Below, in pieces: positions 1-7,484 of a DNA stretch of 12,510 bases. Numbering within the stretch: the stretch's first letter is position 1; each line of letters starts with the position of its first letter. This DNA is from UBA5794 sp964196275. Lineage in GTDB: Bacteria; Actinomycetota; Acidimicrobiia; Spongiisociales; UBA5794. The notes below the pieces were generated by a model. It worked only from the letters and a program-made list of their open reading frames with translations. It did not search any database and was not told where the DNA came from. A program made the translations under genes and the position numbers. The DNA is taken from NCBI GenBank assembly GCA_964196275.1, contig CAXMSN010000096.1:1-12510 (forward strand), read 5' to 3'.

Positions 1-5
1 CCGTG

Positions 6-2603
6 ATGCACGCTACATATCAACCGAAGGACGTCGAGGCACGTTGGTACAAGGTATGGGAGGAATCAGGCTCCTTCCGCCCTGAGGTGAACCCCGACGG
101 CGAGCCGTATTGCATCGTCATCCCGCCGCCCAACGTCACGGGCGTCCTCCACATGGGCCACGCCCTCGATCACGCCATCCAGGACGTCATCATCCGAAGA
201 AAGCGCATGCAGGGGTACGCCGCCCTCTGGCTGCCAGGCACGGATCACGCGGGCATCGCAACCCAGAACGTAGTGGAGCGGGAGCTCCGCATCGAGGGAC
301 TTACCCGGCATGATGTCGGCCGTGAGGCGTTCATCGAGCAGGTGTGGGCTTGGAAGGCGAAATCGGGGAACACGATCTCGAACCAGATGCGCAAGCTCGG
401 GGACTCGACCGACTGGACGCGTGAGCGTTTCACATTCGATGAGGGCTTGAGCCAGGCGGTTCGGAAGGTCTTCGTGGACCTCTACGACAACGGTCTCATG
501 TATCGGGCGAACAGGATCATCAACTGGTGCCCTCGTTGCCACACCGCTCTGTCCGAGATCGAGGTGGAGCATGAGGATGACCCGGGTGAGCTGACCTACA
601 TCAGGTATCCGTTTGTCGATGGATCCGGCTTCGTCACAGTCGCCACGACCCGCCCCGAGACGATGCTTGGCGATACCGCGATCGCGGTGAATCCAGAGGA
701 CGAGCGCTATGCCGACGCCGTCGGCAAGACCGTCATGCTCCCGCTGATGGACAGAGAGATCCCCGTGGTTGCGGACGATGCAGTCGAGCTCGACTTCGGA
801 ACCGGTGCTGTGAAAGTCACTCCGGCGCACGATCCCTTGGACTTCGAGATCGGGCAACGGCATGATCTGGAACCCATCATCGTCATCGATACGGAGGCGA
901 AGATCACAGTCGATGGCGGAGAGTTCTTCGGCATGGACCGCTTCGAAGCCCGCGAGGCGGTGCGCTCCAGACTCCGAGAGATCGACGCCATTGAGAAGAT
1001 CGAGGAACACCCGCACTCCGTCGGACACTGCTCCCGGTGCCACACCGTGGTGGAACCGCTGCTCTCGCTCCAATGGTTCGTCAAGGTCGATCCGCTTGTC
1101 GGCCCCGCCATCGACGCGGTCAAGGATGGGCGCACCCGGTTCGTCCCGAAGCGATGGGAGAACAACTACTTCTACTGGATGGAGAACCTGCGTGACTGGT
1201 GCGTGAGCCGGCAGCTGTGGTGGGGGCATCGGATCCCTGCCTGGTACTGCCAGGACTGCGACGAGACCATCGTGTCGATGGAGGACGCTGTCACATGTCC
1301 AAGCTGCGGATCATCGAAGCTCGTCCAGGATGAAGACGTGTTGGATACGTGGTTCTCGTCAGCGCTCTGGCCATTCAGCACGCTCGGCTGGCCTGAGGAG
1401 ACGGACGACCTCGCGAAGTACTACCCGACGACGACACTCGTTACCGGTTTCGACATCATCTTCTTCTGGGTGGCGAGGATGATGAAGATGGCTCTCCAGT
1501 TCACCGATTCGGTCCCGTTCACCGACATCGTGATCCACGGGATGGTCAGGGACATGGCGGGCAAGAAGATGTCGAAGTCGACAGGCAATGCTCTTGATCC
1601 TCTGGAGTTGATCGACGAATACGGTGCGGACTCTGTCCGTCTCGCCCTCATCCAGTCGGCAGCACCGGGCCATGACATTCCCCTGAACACTGACTGGATC
1701 GATGCATCACGCCGCTTCGGGAACAAGCTCTGGAACGCGATGCGATTCGCTGTCGAGTTCATGGATGTGAGCGGTGTCCCTGCCGACGGCGGCTATCCCG
1801 ATGATCCGGGGCCTGAGGATGCATGGATCCTGTCACGGCTCGGTGCCGTTACCGCAGAGTTCGATGACCTGCTGGACGAGTACAGGCTCTCAGATGCCTA
1901 CGGCCTGCTGTACAACTTTGCATGGTCTGAGGTCTTTGACTGGTATCTCGAGATGGCAAAGTCCCTGACAGAGGATGACCAACGCGCCGCATCCATGCGC
2001 CAGACGCTCGGTGTGGTCCTCCGGGACGTTCTGAAGCTGTTTCACCCTGCCACGCCATTCGTGACGGAGGAGCTGTGGGACAGCCTTGGAGACGGCTCGA
2101 CGCTCATCATCACGTCGACGTGGCCACAGGTGCCGGAGTTCGCTGCTCCAGAGTCCGTCGACTCGCTGCAAAGGATCGTTTCGGACATCCGGCGATTCCG
2201 ATCCCAGCATCACATTGCAAACAAGGCCGACGTGCCCGTGATTGTGGCTCCCTCAGATGACCTTCCCGACTGGTGGCTGAACCAGGTTGCTTCGCTCAGC
2301 AATTCCCAGCCGACGATCGGTGAGAGGCCGGAGCCTGTGGCAGGGCACACGCGGCTGTCTGCACCGGGCGTTGAGGCGTACATCCCACTGGCGGGTCTTG
2401 TTGATGTGGATGCCGAACGTCCTCGCTTGGAGAAGGCGATCTCGGAGATCGAGGCCAACCTCTCGAAATCCAACGCAAAGCTCCAGAACGCCAATTTCGT
2501 GGACCGCGCTCCCGAAGACATCGTCGCGGCTGAGCGAGCCCGGGTCGATGACATGGAGCGAGAGCTTGCGAAGCAGCGAACGCTTCTCGCCGAACTCGGT
2601 TGA
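6..2603 (+). CDS. valS: Valyl-tRNA synthetase (class Ia)
   Basis: Cytoplasmic enzyme that charges tRNA-Val with valine using ATP and edits misactivated threonine. The protein is about 865 residues, normal for bacterial ValRS. The class I signature HMGH lies at residues 49-52 within PPPNVTGVLHMGH, and KMSKS lies at 521-525. The CP1 editing domain (about 190-340) shows TTRPETMLGDTA and GTGAVKVTPAHDP. Cysteine pairs at about 175/178, 342/345, 415/418 and 431/434 look like zinc knuckles. The C-terminal 60 residues are a charged coiled coil, the family's tRNA-binding arm. I chose the ATG at 6; an in-frame GTG at 3 is possible, and a start upstream of the window cannot be excluded because only two bases precede it. 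The stop is TGA at 2601. folC follows after 4 bases, so the two are probably cotranscribed. Confidence 0.97.
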   Translation: MHATYQPKDVEARWYKVWEESGSFRPEVNPDGEPYCIVIPPPNVTGVLHMGHALDHAIQDVIIRRKRMQGYAALWLPGTDHAGIATQNVVERELRIEGLTRHDVGREAFIEQVWAWKAKSGNTISNQMRKLGDSTDWTRERFTFDEGLSQAVRKVFVDLYDNGLMYRANRIINWCPRCHTALSEIEVEHEDDPGELTYIRYPFVDGSGFVTVATTRPETMLGDTAIAVNPEDERYADAVGKTVMLPLMDREIPVVADDAVELDFGTGAVKVTPAHDPLDFEIGQRHDLEPIIVIDTEAKITVDGGEFFGMDRFEAREAVRSRLREIDAIEKIEEHPHSVGHCSRCHTVVEPLLSLQWFVKVDPLVGPAIDAVKDGRTRFVPKRWENNYFYWMENLRDWCVSRQLWWGHRIPAWYCQDCDETIVSMEDAVTCPSCGSSKLVQDEDVLDTWFSSALWPFSTLGWPEETDDLAKYYPTTTLVTGFDIIFFWVARMMKMALQFTDSVPFTDIVIHGMVRDMAGKKMSKSTGNALDPLELIDEYGADSVRLALIQSAAPGHDIPLNTDWIDASRRFGNKLWNAMRFAVEFMDVSGVPADGGYPDDPGPEDAWILSRLGAVTAEFDDLLDEYRLSDAYGLLYNFAWSEVFDWYLEMAKSLTEDDQRAASMRQTLGVVLRDVLKLFHPATPFVTEELWDSLGDGSTLIITSTWPQVPEFAAPESVDSLQRIVSDIRRFRSQHHIANKADVPVIVAPSDDLPDWWLNQVASLSNSQPTIGERPEPVAGHTRLSAPGVEAYIPLAGLVDVDAERPRLEKAISEIEANLSKSNAKLQNANFVDRAPEDIVAAERARVDDMERELAKQRTLLAELG

Positions 2604-2607
2604 CGCA

Positions 2608-4014
2608 GTGGCAGAACTCACACCTCCCGTGATAGAAGACCGTTCCCAGGCGGAGTCGTTTCTCGACTCCCGCATAGGGTCGGGGGTGCAACCAGGTCTT
2701 GAACGGATCCAAGGGCTCCTGGCATTCATGGGCGATCCCCATACGGAGTACCCGGTGATCCACATCGCAGGTACGAACGGCAAGACCACGGTGTCGCGCA
2801 TGGTGCAGCAGATCCTTGGGAGCCACGGCCTGGCGACGGGATCGTTCACCAGCCCTCATCTGGATACCGTTGAGGAGCGGTTCAATCTCCATGGCGTTCA
2901 GGTCGATTCGCGAGACTTCACCGATGCTGTCGCCGACATCGCCTGGTTCGTCGTCGGATACGAGACAGAGAACGACACGACCGTCACGTACTTCGAGGTC
3001 ACAGCGGCGCTTGCGTTCTCCCTGTTTTCGACCGCAGCAGTGGATGTCGCCGTCGTAGAGGTCGGGCTGGGGGGAAGGCTTGATGCAACGAACGTGCTCG
3101 ATGCCGACGTCTCGGTCGTCACGAGCATCGACATCGACCACGTGGAGTTCCTCGGCGACACGCTGAAGGAGATCGCCACGGAGAAGGCGGCCATCGTCAA
3201 GGATGGCGGAACGGTCGTTACCGGCGACCTTCCGCCTGAGGCGATCGAAGCGGTGAGCCAGCGCGCCAGAGAGACGGGCGCGAATTGGATCCGGTTCGGG
3301 AGCGACTTCGGCGTAACCGACGCTGTCGTTGCCGTGGGCGGTTGGCAATGCTCGATCAACGGCGTCCACGGCGAGTACGAGGATCTGTTCCTCCGGATCC
3401 ATGGGCGTCACCAGGTGGACAACCTCGCGGTCGCGATCGCAACCTGTGAGATGTTCCTCGGTAGATCGCTTGATCAGGACGTGTTGGCGTTTGCGATCGC
3501 TTCCATCACGTCCCCCGGTCGGCTTGAGGTGGTGCGGAGGCGGCCGCTCGTGTTGGTCGATGGTGCACACAACGAGCAGGGTTTCCGCGGCCTTGGGGCC
3601 GCCATCGGTGACGAATTTCCTCCCATGAAGTGGCATCTGGTTCTTGGCGTCAGGGGTGAGAGGGTCATCTCCGACCTTCTGTCACCCATGGACGGCCAGA
3701 TCGCACACGTGTACGCTGCGGCGCCCGACGATGCGCAAGCGATCGATCCCGCATCCATTGCCGTCGACGCTTCCAATGCGCTCGGCGTGACATCCACCGT
3801 TCACGACAGCGTGACATCGGCTCTTGCAGAGGCCGTTTCTGCTGCGGGGCCCGAAGGCGGCGTCGTCGTGGCAGGGTCGCTGTACGTCGCTGGCGAGGCG
3901 CGTGCTTCGTTCGACGTATCGACCGACAGATCCGGTGAAGCGCACGTGCGCATCGACGCAGAGGTGACGGACAACGTCGACGACGAGTTCGAAGAGTCCG
4001 ATCTGTTCGACTGA
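2608..4014 (+). CDS. folC: Folylpolyglutamate synthase / dihydrofolate synthase
   Basis: Mur-ligase-like cytoplasmic enzyme that adds glutamate to folates and, in many bacteria, also to dihydropteroate. With the GTG start at 2608 the protein is 468 residues. The ATP-binding P-loop GTNGKTT is at 55-61. Family motifs follow: TSPHLDTVEERF at 81-92, EVGLGGRLDATN at 151-162, SIDIDHVEFLGDT at 173-185, EKAAIVK at 192-198, GRHQVDNLAVA at 266-276 and DGAHN at 318-322. The usual C-terminus (GSLYVAGEAR, 423-432) is followed by an extra, strongly acidic tail of about 36 residues. The GTG was chosen because it follows the valS stop by 4 bases and gives a normal-length N-terminus; there is no clear Shine-Dalgarno, so translation may depend on coupling to valS. 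The GTG at 2629 is an alternative. Whether it is mono- or bifunctional cannot be told from the sequence. Confidence 0.95.
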   Translation: MAELTPPVIEDRSQAESFLDSRIGSGVQPGLERIQGLLAFMGDPHTEYPVIHIAGTNGKTTVSRMVQQILGSHGLATGSFTSPHLDTVEERFNLHGVQVDSRDFTDAVADIAWFVVGYETENDTTVTYFEVTAALAFSLFSTAAVDVAVVEVGLGGRLDATNVLDADVSVVTSIDIDHVEFLGDTLKEIATEKAAIVKDGGTVVTGDLPPEAIEAVSQRARETGANWIRFGSDFGVTDAVVAVGGWQCSINGVHGEYEDLFLRIHGRHQVDNLAVAIATCEMFLGRSLDQDVLAFAIASITSPGRLEVVRRRPLVLVDGAHNEQGFRGLGAAIGDEFPPMKWHLVLGVRGERVISDLLSPMDGQIAHVYAAAPDDAQAIDPASIAVDASNALGVTSTVHDSVTSALAEAVSAAGPEGGVVVAGSLYVAGEARASFDVSTDRSGEAHVRIDAEVTDNVDDEFEESDLFD

Positions 4015-4059
4015 AGTCGCTCGACTGCGCCGAGCTCCAGACCCGCTCACTTCGTTCGC

Positions 4060-4086
4060 TAGGTAGCACGTAATAGGTAGCACGTA
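4060..4086. repeat. Perfect 13-base tandem direct repeat
   Basis: TAGGTAGCACGTA occurs at 4060-4072 and again at 4074-4086, a 14-base period, in the gap between folC and ndk. It ends in the ACGTA core that also recurs in the ndk-mreB gap (4646-4677 and 4876-4911). It does not look like a terminator or a coding remnant, and its function is unknown. Confidence 0.75.
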
Positions 4087-4172
4087 GCAGGAACTGAACA
4101 GTCTCTGACCCTGTCTGACTTCTCACTTCCGTGGTCCGTGGTCCTGGTCGTGTGCAGCAGTAGGGCTCACCT

Positions 4173-4205
4173 CGGTACCCTGCCGGTGCCGATTTCTGAG
4201 GCACC
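4173..4205 (+). promoter_or_regulatory. Competing hairpins upstream of ndk
   Basis: GGTGCC at 4185-4190 can pair with GGCACC at 4200-4205 (9-base loop), or, with one G-U pair, as GGTGCCG (4185-4191) with CGGTACC at 4173-4179 (5-base loop). The two folds exclude each other. The downstream hairpin ends 17 bases before the ndk Shine-Dalgarno. No U-tract follows, so it is not a standard intrinsic terminator. TACCCT at 4176-4181 could instead be a -10 box (TANNNT type), in which case only the downstream hairpin would be in the transcript. This is a candidate read by eye, not folded with energies. Confidence 0.35.
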
Positions 4206-4233
4206 AAAACAACCCACTTCCTAGGAGGCTTCC

Positions 4234-4638
4234 GTGGCAATTGAGAACACCTACGTGATGATCAAGCCGGACGGCGTTGCCCGTGGCCTCGTTGGTGAAG
4301 TCGTTTCGCGGCTCGAACGGAAGGGCCTCGCGCTCGTCAATATGAGGATGCTGACGATCGATGAGGCACTTGCAGGCCGCCACTACGCAGAACACACCGA
4401 CAAGCCGTTCTTCAGCGAGCTCGTTGCTTTCATCACGTCGGGACCCGTCGTTGCGATGGAATGGTCCGGCGAAGGTGCCGTGGGGGTCTCCCGCACGCTC
4501 ATGGGTGTCACGAACCCCGCTGAAGCAGCACCGGGCACGATCCGCGGCGACTTCGGGCTGATCATCACGGAGAACATCGTGCATGGATCGGATTCCGTGG
4601 AGAGCGCGAAGCGCGAACTCGGGATCTTCTTCGGCTAG
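4234..4638 (+). CDS. ndk: Nucleoside diphosphate kinase
   Basis: Transfers the gamma phosphate of ATP to NDPs and dNDPs through a phosphohistidine, balancing nucleotide pools in the cytoplasm. The product is 134 residues, the usual bacterial length. The conserved lysine and following motif KPDGVARG are at 11-18, RTLMGVTNPAEAAPGTIRGDFG spans 87-108, and the active-site motif NIVHGSDS is at 114-121 with catalytic His117. The GTG start is fixed by a perfect AGGAGG at 4223-4228 with a 5-base spacer, the strongest ribosome binding site in this window. The gene stands alone between two repeat-bearing gaps of 219 and 370 bases, so it is probably transcribed as its own unit, although its position between folC and mreB is the common actinobacterial order. 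No key residue is missing. Confidence 0.98.
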   Translation: MAIENTYVMIKPDGVARGLVGEVVSRLERKGLALVNMRMLTIDEALAGRHYAEHTDKPFFSELVAFITSGPVVAMEWSGEGAVGVSRTLMGVTNPAEAAPGTIRGDFGLIITENIVHGSDSVESAKRELGIFFG

Positions 4639-4645
4639 CGAGAGA

Positions 4646-4677
4646 ACGTAGTACGAAGTACGTATGACGTAGTACGA
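4646..4677. repeat. TACGTA-type repeat cluster after ndk
   Basis: ACGTAGTACGA occurs at 4646-4656 and 4667-4677, a 21-base period. Between them lies the palindrome TACGTA at 4659-4664, so ACGTA (4646-4650) and TACGT (4659-4663) also form an inverted pair. The cluster starts 8 bases after the ndk stop codon. TATGACGTA at 4663-4671 recurs exactly at 4903-4911. Confidence 0.7.
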
Positions 4678-4875
4678 CTCGGACGTCTTGTATCGATCGG
4701 TACGTGGCGTATCTGCGCGCTGAAGCGCCTTCTCTTCGCATCGTCTGCGGCTCTGCGTGTGAGCCTGAAACTCAAGACATCATGGCGGTCAGCGTCGGCC
4801 TCGCAGACGGGAAAATTGCTCGGGTTCTACACGAGCACGTCGAAACCCGGCTGTCCGCGCCTTATCCGCTCTCGT

Positions 4876-4911
4876 CATACGTAATACCCAATACGGTGTA
4901 CCTATGACGTA
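4876..4911. repeat. Second TACGTA-type repeat cluster before mreB
   Basis: Contains the palindrome TACGTA at 4878-4883, two AATAC steps, and TATGACGTA at 4903-4911, which is identical to 4663-4671. TACGTAATA here also resembles CACGTAATA in the folC-ndk repeat. Together with the other two clusters it suggests a dispersed intergenic repeat family, though only this locus can be seen. Confidence 0.6.
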
Positions 4912-4943
4912 CTGCTACCCGTGTCCCCGCTTCCAGCCGACCC

Positions 4944-4959
4944 CACTCATTTCTGAGTG
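4944..4959 (+). promoter_or_regulatory. Perfect hairpin upstream of mreB
   Basis: CACTCA at 4944-4949 and TGAGTG at 4954-4959 form a perfect 6-base stem with a TTTC loop. It lies about 20 bases upstream of the candidate mreB -10 box, so it is more likely an operator-like dyad or the end of an upstream transcript than part of the mreB leader. It is not followed by a T-run. Its core ATTTCTGAG (4949-4957) is shared with the ndk upstream hairpin (4192-4200). Confidence 0.35.
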
Positions 4960-4978
4960 CCATTAAAGGTCCGCGGGT

Positions 4979-4984
4979 TACACT
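4979..4984 (+). promoter_or_regulatory. Candidate -10 box for the mre operon
   Basis: TACACT fits the actinobacterial TANNNT -10 pattern and lies 24 bases before the mreB ATG, which would give a leader of roughly 18 bases. No good TTGACA-like hexamer sits 16-18 bases upstream, so the call rests on the -10 box and its position only. Confidence 0.35.
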
Positions 4985-5008
4985 CTCACCAAGAGCTTCG
5001 GGATATCT

Positions 5009-6040
5009 ATGAAAAGCCTTCTGTCATTTGCCGGTCGCGACATGGCTGTCGACCTTGGAACCGCCAACACCCTCGTTTTCGTCAAGGGTCAAGGTGTGGT
5101 GCTCAACGAGCCTTCGGTGGTCGCGATCAACACCCGAGACAACCGCCCTCTCGAGGTCGGAATGGCCGCGAAACGGATGATCGGTAGGACACCTTCGTAC
5201 ATCCAGGCCATTCGGCCACTTCGTGACGGCGTGATCGCCGACTTCGATGTGACTGAGAAGATGTTGCGGTATTTCATCGACAAGGTGCATACGGGCAGGT
5301 TCGCCGCCCGTCCCCGCATCGTCATTTGCGTCCCGTCCGGTATCACCGCCGTTGAGCGTCGTGCAGTCGAGGAGGCTGCCTATCACGCAGGTGCACGGAG
5401 GGCGTACACGATCGAGGAGCCGATGGCTGCTGCGATCGGCGTTGGCCTCCCGGTTCACGAGCCGACAGGGTCGATGGTCGTCGACATGGGCGGTGGCACA
5501 ACGGAGGTTGCCGTCATCTCACTCGGTGGGATCGTCGTGTCGAAGTCGATTCGCATCGGTGGAGACGAACTTGACGAGGCCATCATCCAGTGGGTCAAGA
5601 AGGAATACAGCCTCATGCTTGGCGAGCGAACGGCTGAGCAGATCAAGATGGCGATCGGATCGGCATGGCCGTACACAGATGAGCCTGCCGCTGAGGTTCG
5701 CGGCCGAGATCTGATTACCGGCCTCCCAAAGACCATCGTGTTGTCCAGTGCCGAAGTCCGGGAATCCATCGAGGAGCCGGTCCAGGCCGTCGTCGACGCC
5801 GTGAAGTACACGCTCGACAAGACACCTCCAGAGCTTGCAGCCGATGTCATGGAGCGCGGGATCGTCCTCACCGGAGGTGGTGCGTACCTCAAGGGACTCG
5901 ACCTCAGACTCGCCCATGAGACCGGCATGCCGATCGTGACGGCAGACCGCCCCTTGCACAGCGTCGTGCTCGGATCCGGGGCGTGTCTTGAGGAGTTCGA
6001 CGTTCTGCACGCCGTTCTCCAGTCGTCCGGCCGCGCCTAG
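5009..6040 (+). CDS. mreB: Rod shape-determining protein MreB (bacterial actin)
   Basis: Actin-like ATPase that polymerises on the inner face of the membrane and positions the lateral cell-wall synthesis complex. The product is 343 residues, typical for MreB. Phosphate-binding loop 1 is DLGTANT at 15-21, loop 2 begins DMGGGTTE at residue 159, the adenosine motif appears as TGGGAYLKGL near the C-terminus, and the conserved EEPMAAAIG is present. The first nine residues (MKSLLSFAG) form a short hydrophobic stretch suited to membrane contact. The ATG at 5009 is preceded by only a weak purine stretch (CGGGA ending 5 bases upstream); the ATG at 5042 is a less likely alternative because it would remove the N-terminal segment. 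It is the first gene of the elongation operon, and mreC begins 20 bases after its stop. Confidence 0.98.
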   Translation: MKSLLSFAGRDMAVDLGTANTLVFVKGQGVVLNEPSVVAINTRDNRPLEVGMAAKRMIGRTPSYIQAIRPLRDGVIADFDVTEKMLRYFIDKVHTGRFAARPRIVICVPSGITAVERRAVEEAAYHAGARRAYTIEEPMAAAIGVGLPVHEPTGSMVVDMGGGTTEVAVISLGGIVVSKSIRIGGDELDEAIIQWVKKEYSLMLGERTAEQIKMAIGSAWPYTDEPAAEVRGRDLITGLPKTIVLSSAEVRESIEEPVQAVVDAVKYTLDKTPPELAADVMERGIVLTGGGAYLKGLDLRLAHETGMPIVTADRPLHSVVLGSGACLEEFDVLHAVLQSSGRA

Positions 6041-6060
6041 GTGGGCGTGCGCCTCCGCTG

Positions 6061-6975
6061 ATGGCAACCACATCTGGGCGCAGGCTGAACCGGGTCACGG
6101 TTCTCTTCTTCTCGCTGCTTGCGATCGGTTTCCTCATCGCAACGTTCGACGTTCGGTCAGATGGTGGCAATGTCGCCAATGTGATGCGTGAGGGGACACA
6201 GTCCATTTTCACGCCGCTCCAGAAAAGCGTCGACTGGGTCGCAAGTCCCGTTGTCGGATTCGTCGACGGTGTCGCGAATCTCGCCGGACTTCGAGCGGAG
6301 ACGGAGCGCCTCCAGGACCGCGTACGGGAACTTGAAGCGGATTCCCGCGAGGTCGGTGCGATCGAGGAACAGGTGATACAACTCGAACTTATCGCCGGCG
6401 TCGATGCTCCTGAGGAGCTTCCAACGGTCACTGCACGGATCTATGCGTCCGGTCCCACGGCTTTTGACAACGTCAGGTACATCGACAAGGGCGCAAACGA
6501 TGGGATCGTCGTTGGCCAGGCGGTTCTCGACGAGGATGGCCTGATCGGACGGGTTGACCTGGTGTCGGCCAACGATGCGCGCATCAGGCTCATCACAGAC
6601 CCCATCGTCTCTGTTGGCGTGAGGGTGCAGGCCACCAACGAAACCGGTGTTGTATCCGGTCGCGGCGACGGGCCACTTCGGCTTGAGATGTTCAGGGCCA
6701 CCCTGCCTGTGACCGAGGGTGACCTCGTCATCACCGACGGAAGCCGGTTCCCCCCAGGCATCGTTGTGGGGTCCATCTCTGACACCGCAGAAGCCGAGGT
6801 TGGTTTCGTCCTCAGATCGTCTGTCCGTCCAGCGGCTAGGTTCTCGCAGGTCGACTACGTGAAGGTGATCATCGGGTGGTCAGCCCTCGACGCCGATCTT
6901 CAGGATGGCGTTGTCGACTCGTCCGCCACGACGACCGTCGCGCCCACCACAACCACGACAACGTCGGAGGGATGA
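6061..6975 (+). CDS. mreC: Rod shape-determining protein MreC
   Basis: Bitopic membrane protein of the elongation complex that binds PBP2 and is thought to activate it. The product is 304 residues. One membrane helix lies at about 12-29, a coiled coil at about 73-112 that includes LRAETERLQDRVRELEAD, then the paired beta-barrel region with the family-like sequence YIDKGANDGIVVGQAV and the second half RLEMFRATLPVTEGDLVITDG. The last 18 residues are a Thr-rich, low-complexity tail outside the membrane. ATG 6061 has no strong Shine-Dalgarno and follows mreB by 20 bases. Its stop overlaps the mreD start region. Confidence 0.96.
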   Translation: MATTSGRRLNRVTVLFFSLLAIGFLIATFDVRSDGGNVANVMREGTQSIFTPLQKSVDWVASPVVGFVDGVANLAGLRAETERLQDRVRELEADSREVGAIEEQVIQLELIAGVDAPEELPTVTARIYASGPTAFDNVRYIDKGANDGIVVGQAVLDEDGLIGRVDLVSANDARIRLITDPIVSVGVRVQATNETGVVSGRGDGPLRLEMFRATLPVTEGDLVITDGSRFPPGIVVGSISDTAEAEVGFVLRSSVRPAARFSQVDYVKVIIGWSALDADLQDGVVDSSATTTVAPTTTTTTSEG

Positions 6976-7484
6976 TGAATCGCTCCCGCGTCGCAGTCTC
7001 GCTCCTTGCCATCGTGCTCGCCCTGGTGATCCAGACGACCGTATTCGGTGCGGGAGGTATAGAGCCGCTGGGCGTAGCCCCCGCGTTCGTGACACTCGTT
7101 GTCATCGCGATCGGCCCATACGTTGAAGCGGAGTATCACGTCCTGCTTGGGTTCACAGCCGGCATCCTCATGGACCTCATGGGAAGCGGCACGCTCGGGC
7201 TGTGGGCCATGACGCTGACGATCGTGGCGTATGCAACCGTCCGTCTCAGGGAGCGATTCAACGAAGGGATCGTTCTCACAGGCTTTCTCGTCTTCTCACT
7301 CACCCTGATGGGTCAGTTGATCTTCGTGACTGTCGGAACCCTCTTCGGGCAGGAAGTCGCTGCTGACACGTCGGTGGTTGCGAAGGTGATCCTGCCCGCC
7401 GTATGGAACCTTGTGCTTGCGATACCCGTTGTATGGGGGTTGGCATTGGTGTTCAACCAGCGTGACCGGAGGTGGGCGACGTGA
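6975..7484 (+). CDS. mreD: Rod shape-determining protein MreD
   Basis: Small integral membrane partner of MreC in the elongation complex. The product is about 169 residues with an estimated five hydrophobic helices, beginning VAVSLLAIVLALVIQTTVF. The family-like segment LLGFTAGILMDLMGSGTLG, in the second and third helices, supports the assignment, as does its position between mreC and mrdA. There are two adjacent ATG codons, at 6972 and 6975. I prefer 6975 because GGAGG ends at 6970 and leaves 4 bases to it, while 6972 is almost on top of the ribosome site. Either way the gene overlaps the mreC stop (TGA 6973-6975), which indicates translational coupling. Confidence 0.93.
   Translation: MNRSRVAVSLLAIVLALVIQTTVFGAGGIEPLGVAPAFVTLVVIAIGPYVEAEYHVLLGFTAGILMDLMGSGTLGLWAMTLTIVAYATVRLRERFNEGIVLTGFLVFSLTLMGQLIFVTVGTLFGQEVAADTSVVAKVILPAVWNLVLAIPVVWGLALVFNQRDRRWAT

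Larger units (their letters stand above)
4639..5008. other. ndk-mreB intergenic region, no convincing gene
   Basis: This 370-base gap holds repeat clusters at 4646-4677 and 4876-4911, a perfect hairpin at 4944-4959 and a candidate mreB -10 box at 4979. In the middle, GCTCG 4818-4822 can pair with CGAGC 4832-4836, while the overlapping CGGGTT 4821-4826 can pair with AACCCG 4844-4849; no U-run follows either. A 67-codon open frame at 4704-4907 has no recognisable domain, no Shine-Dalgarno and ends inside the repeat cluster, so I do not call it a gene. Nothing resembling a tRNA was seen. Confidence 0.6.

Noticed and set aside
66..1229. Long open frame (387 codons) on the minus strand opposite valS
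   Set aside because: valS is unambiguous in this interval; the antisense product has no recognisable motif and is a by-product of GC-rich codon use.
2296..3636. Minus-strand open frame of 446 codons opposite the end of valS and folC
   Set aside because: It spans two well-supported genes on the other strand, is rich in Arg, His and Cys as antisense frames are, and has no domain features.
2608..4014. folC as a fusion starting upstream inside valS (open frame extends to 2287)
   Set aside because: The extension overlaps the valS C-terminal arm in another frame, is Arg/Ser-rich and has no family match; the GTG at 2608 gives a normal FolC N-terminus.
4008..4034. Short dyads at the folC stop (CGACT/AGTCG and CTCG/CGAG) as an intrinsic terminator
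   Set aside because: The stems are 4-5 bases, the first has only a 2-base loop, and no T-run follows.
4704..4907. Possible 67-residue small protein between ndk and mreB
   Set aside because: No ribosome site, no domain or membrane segment, and the last codons are made of the TACGTA-type repeat; more likely spurious.
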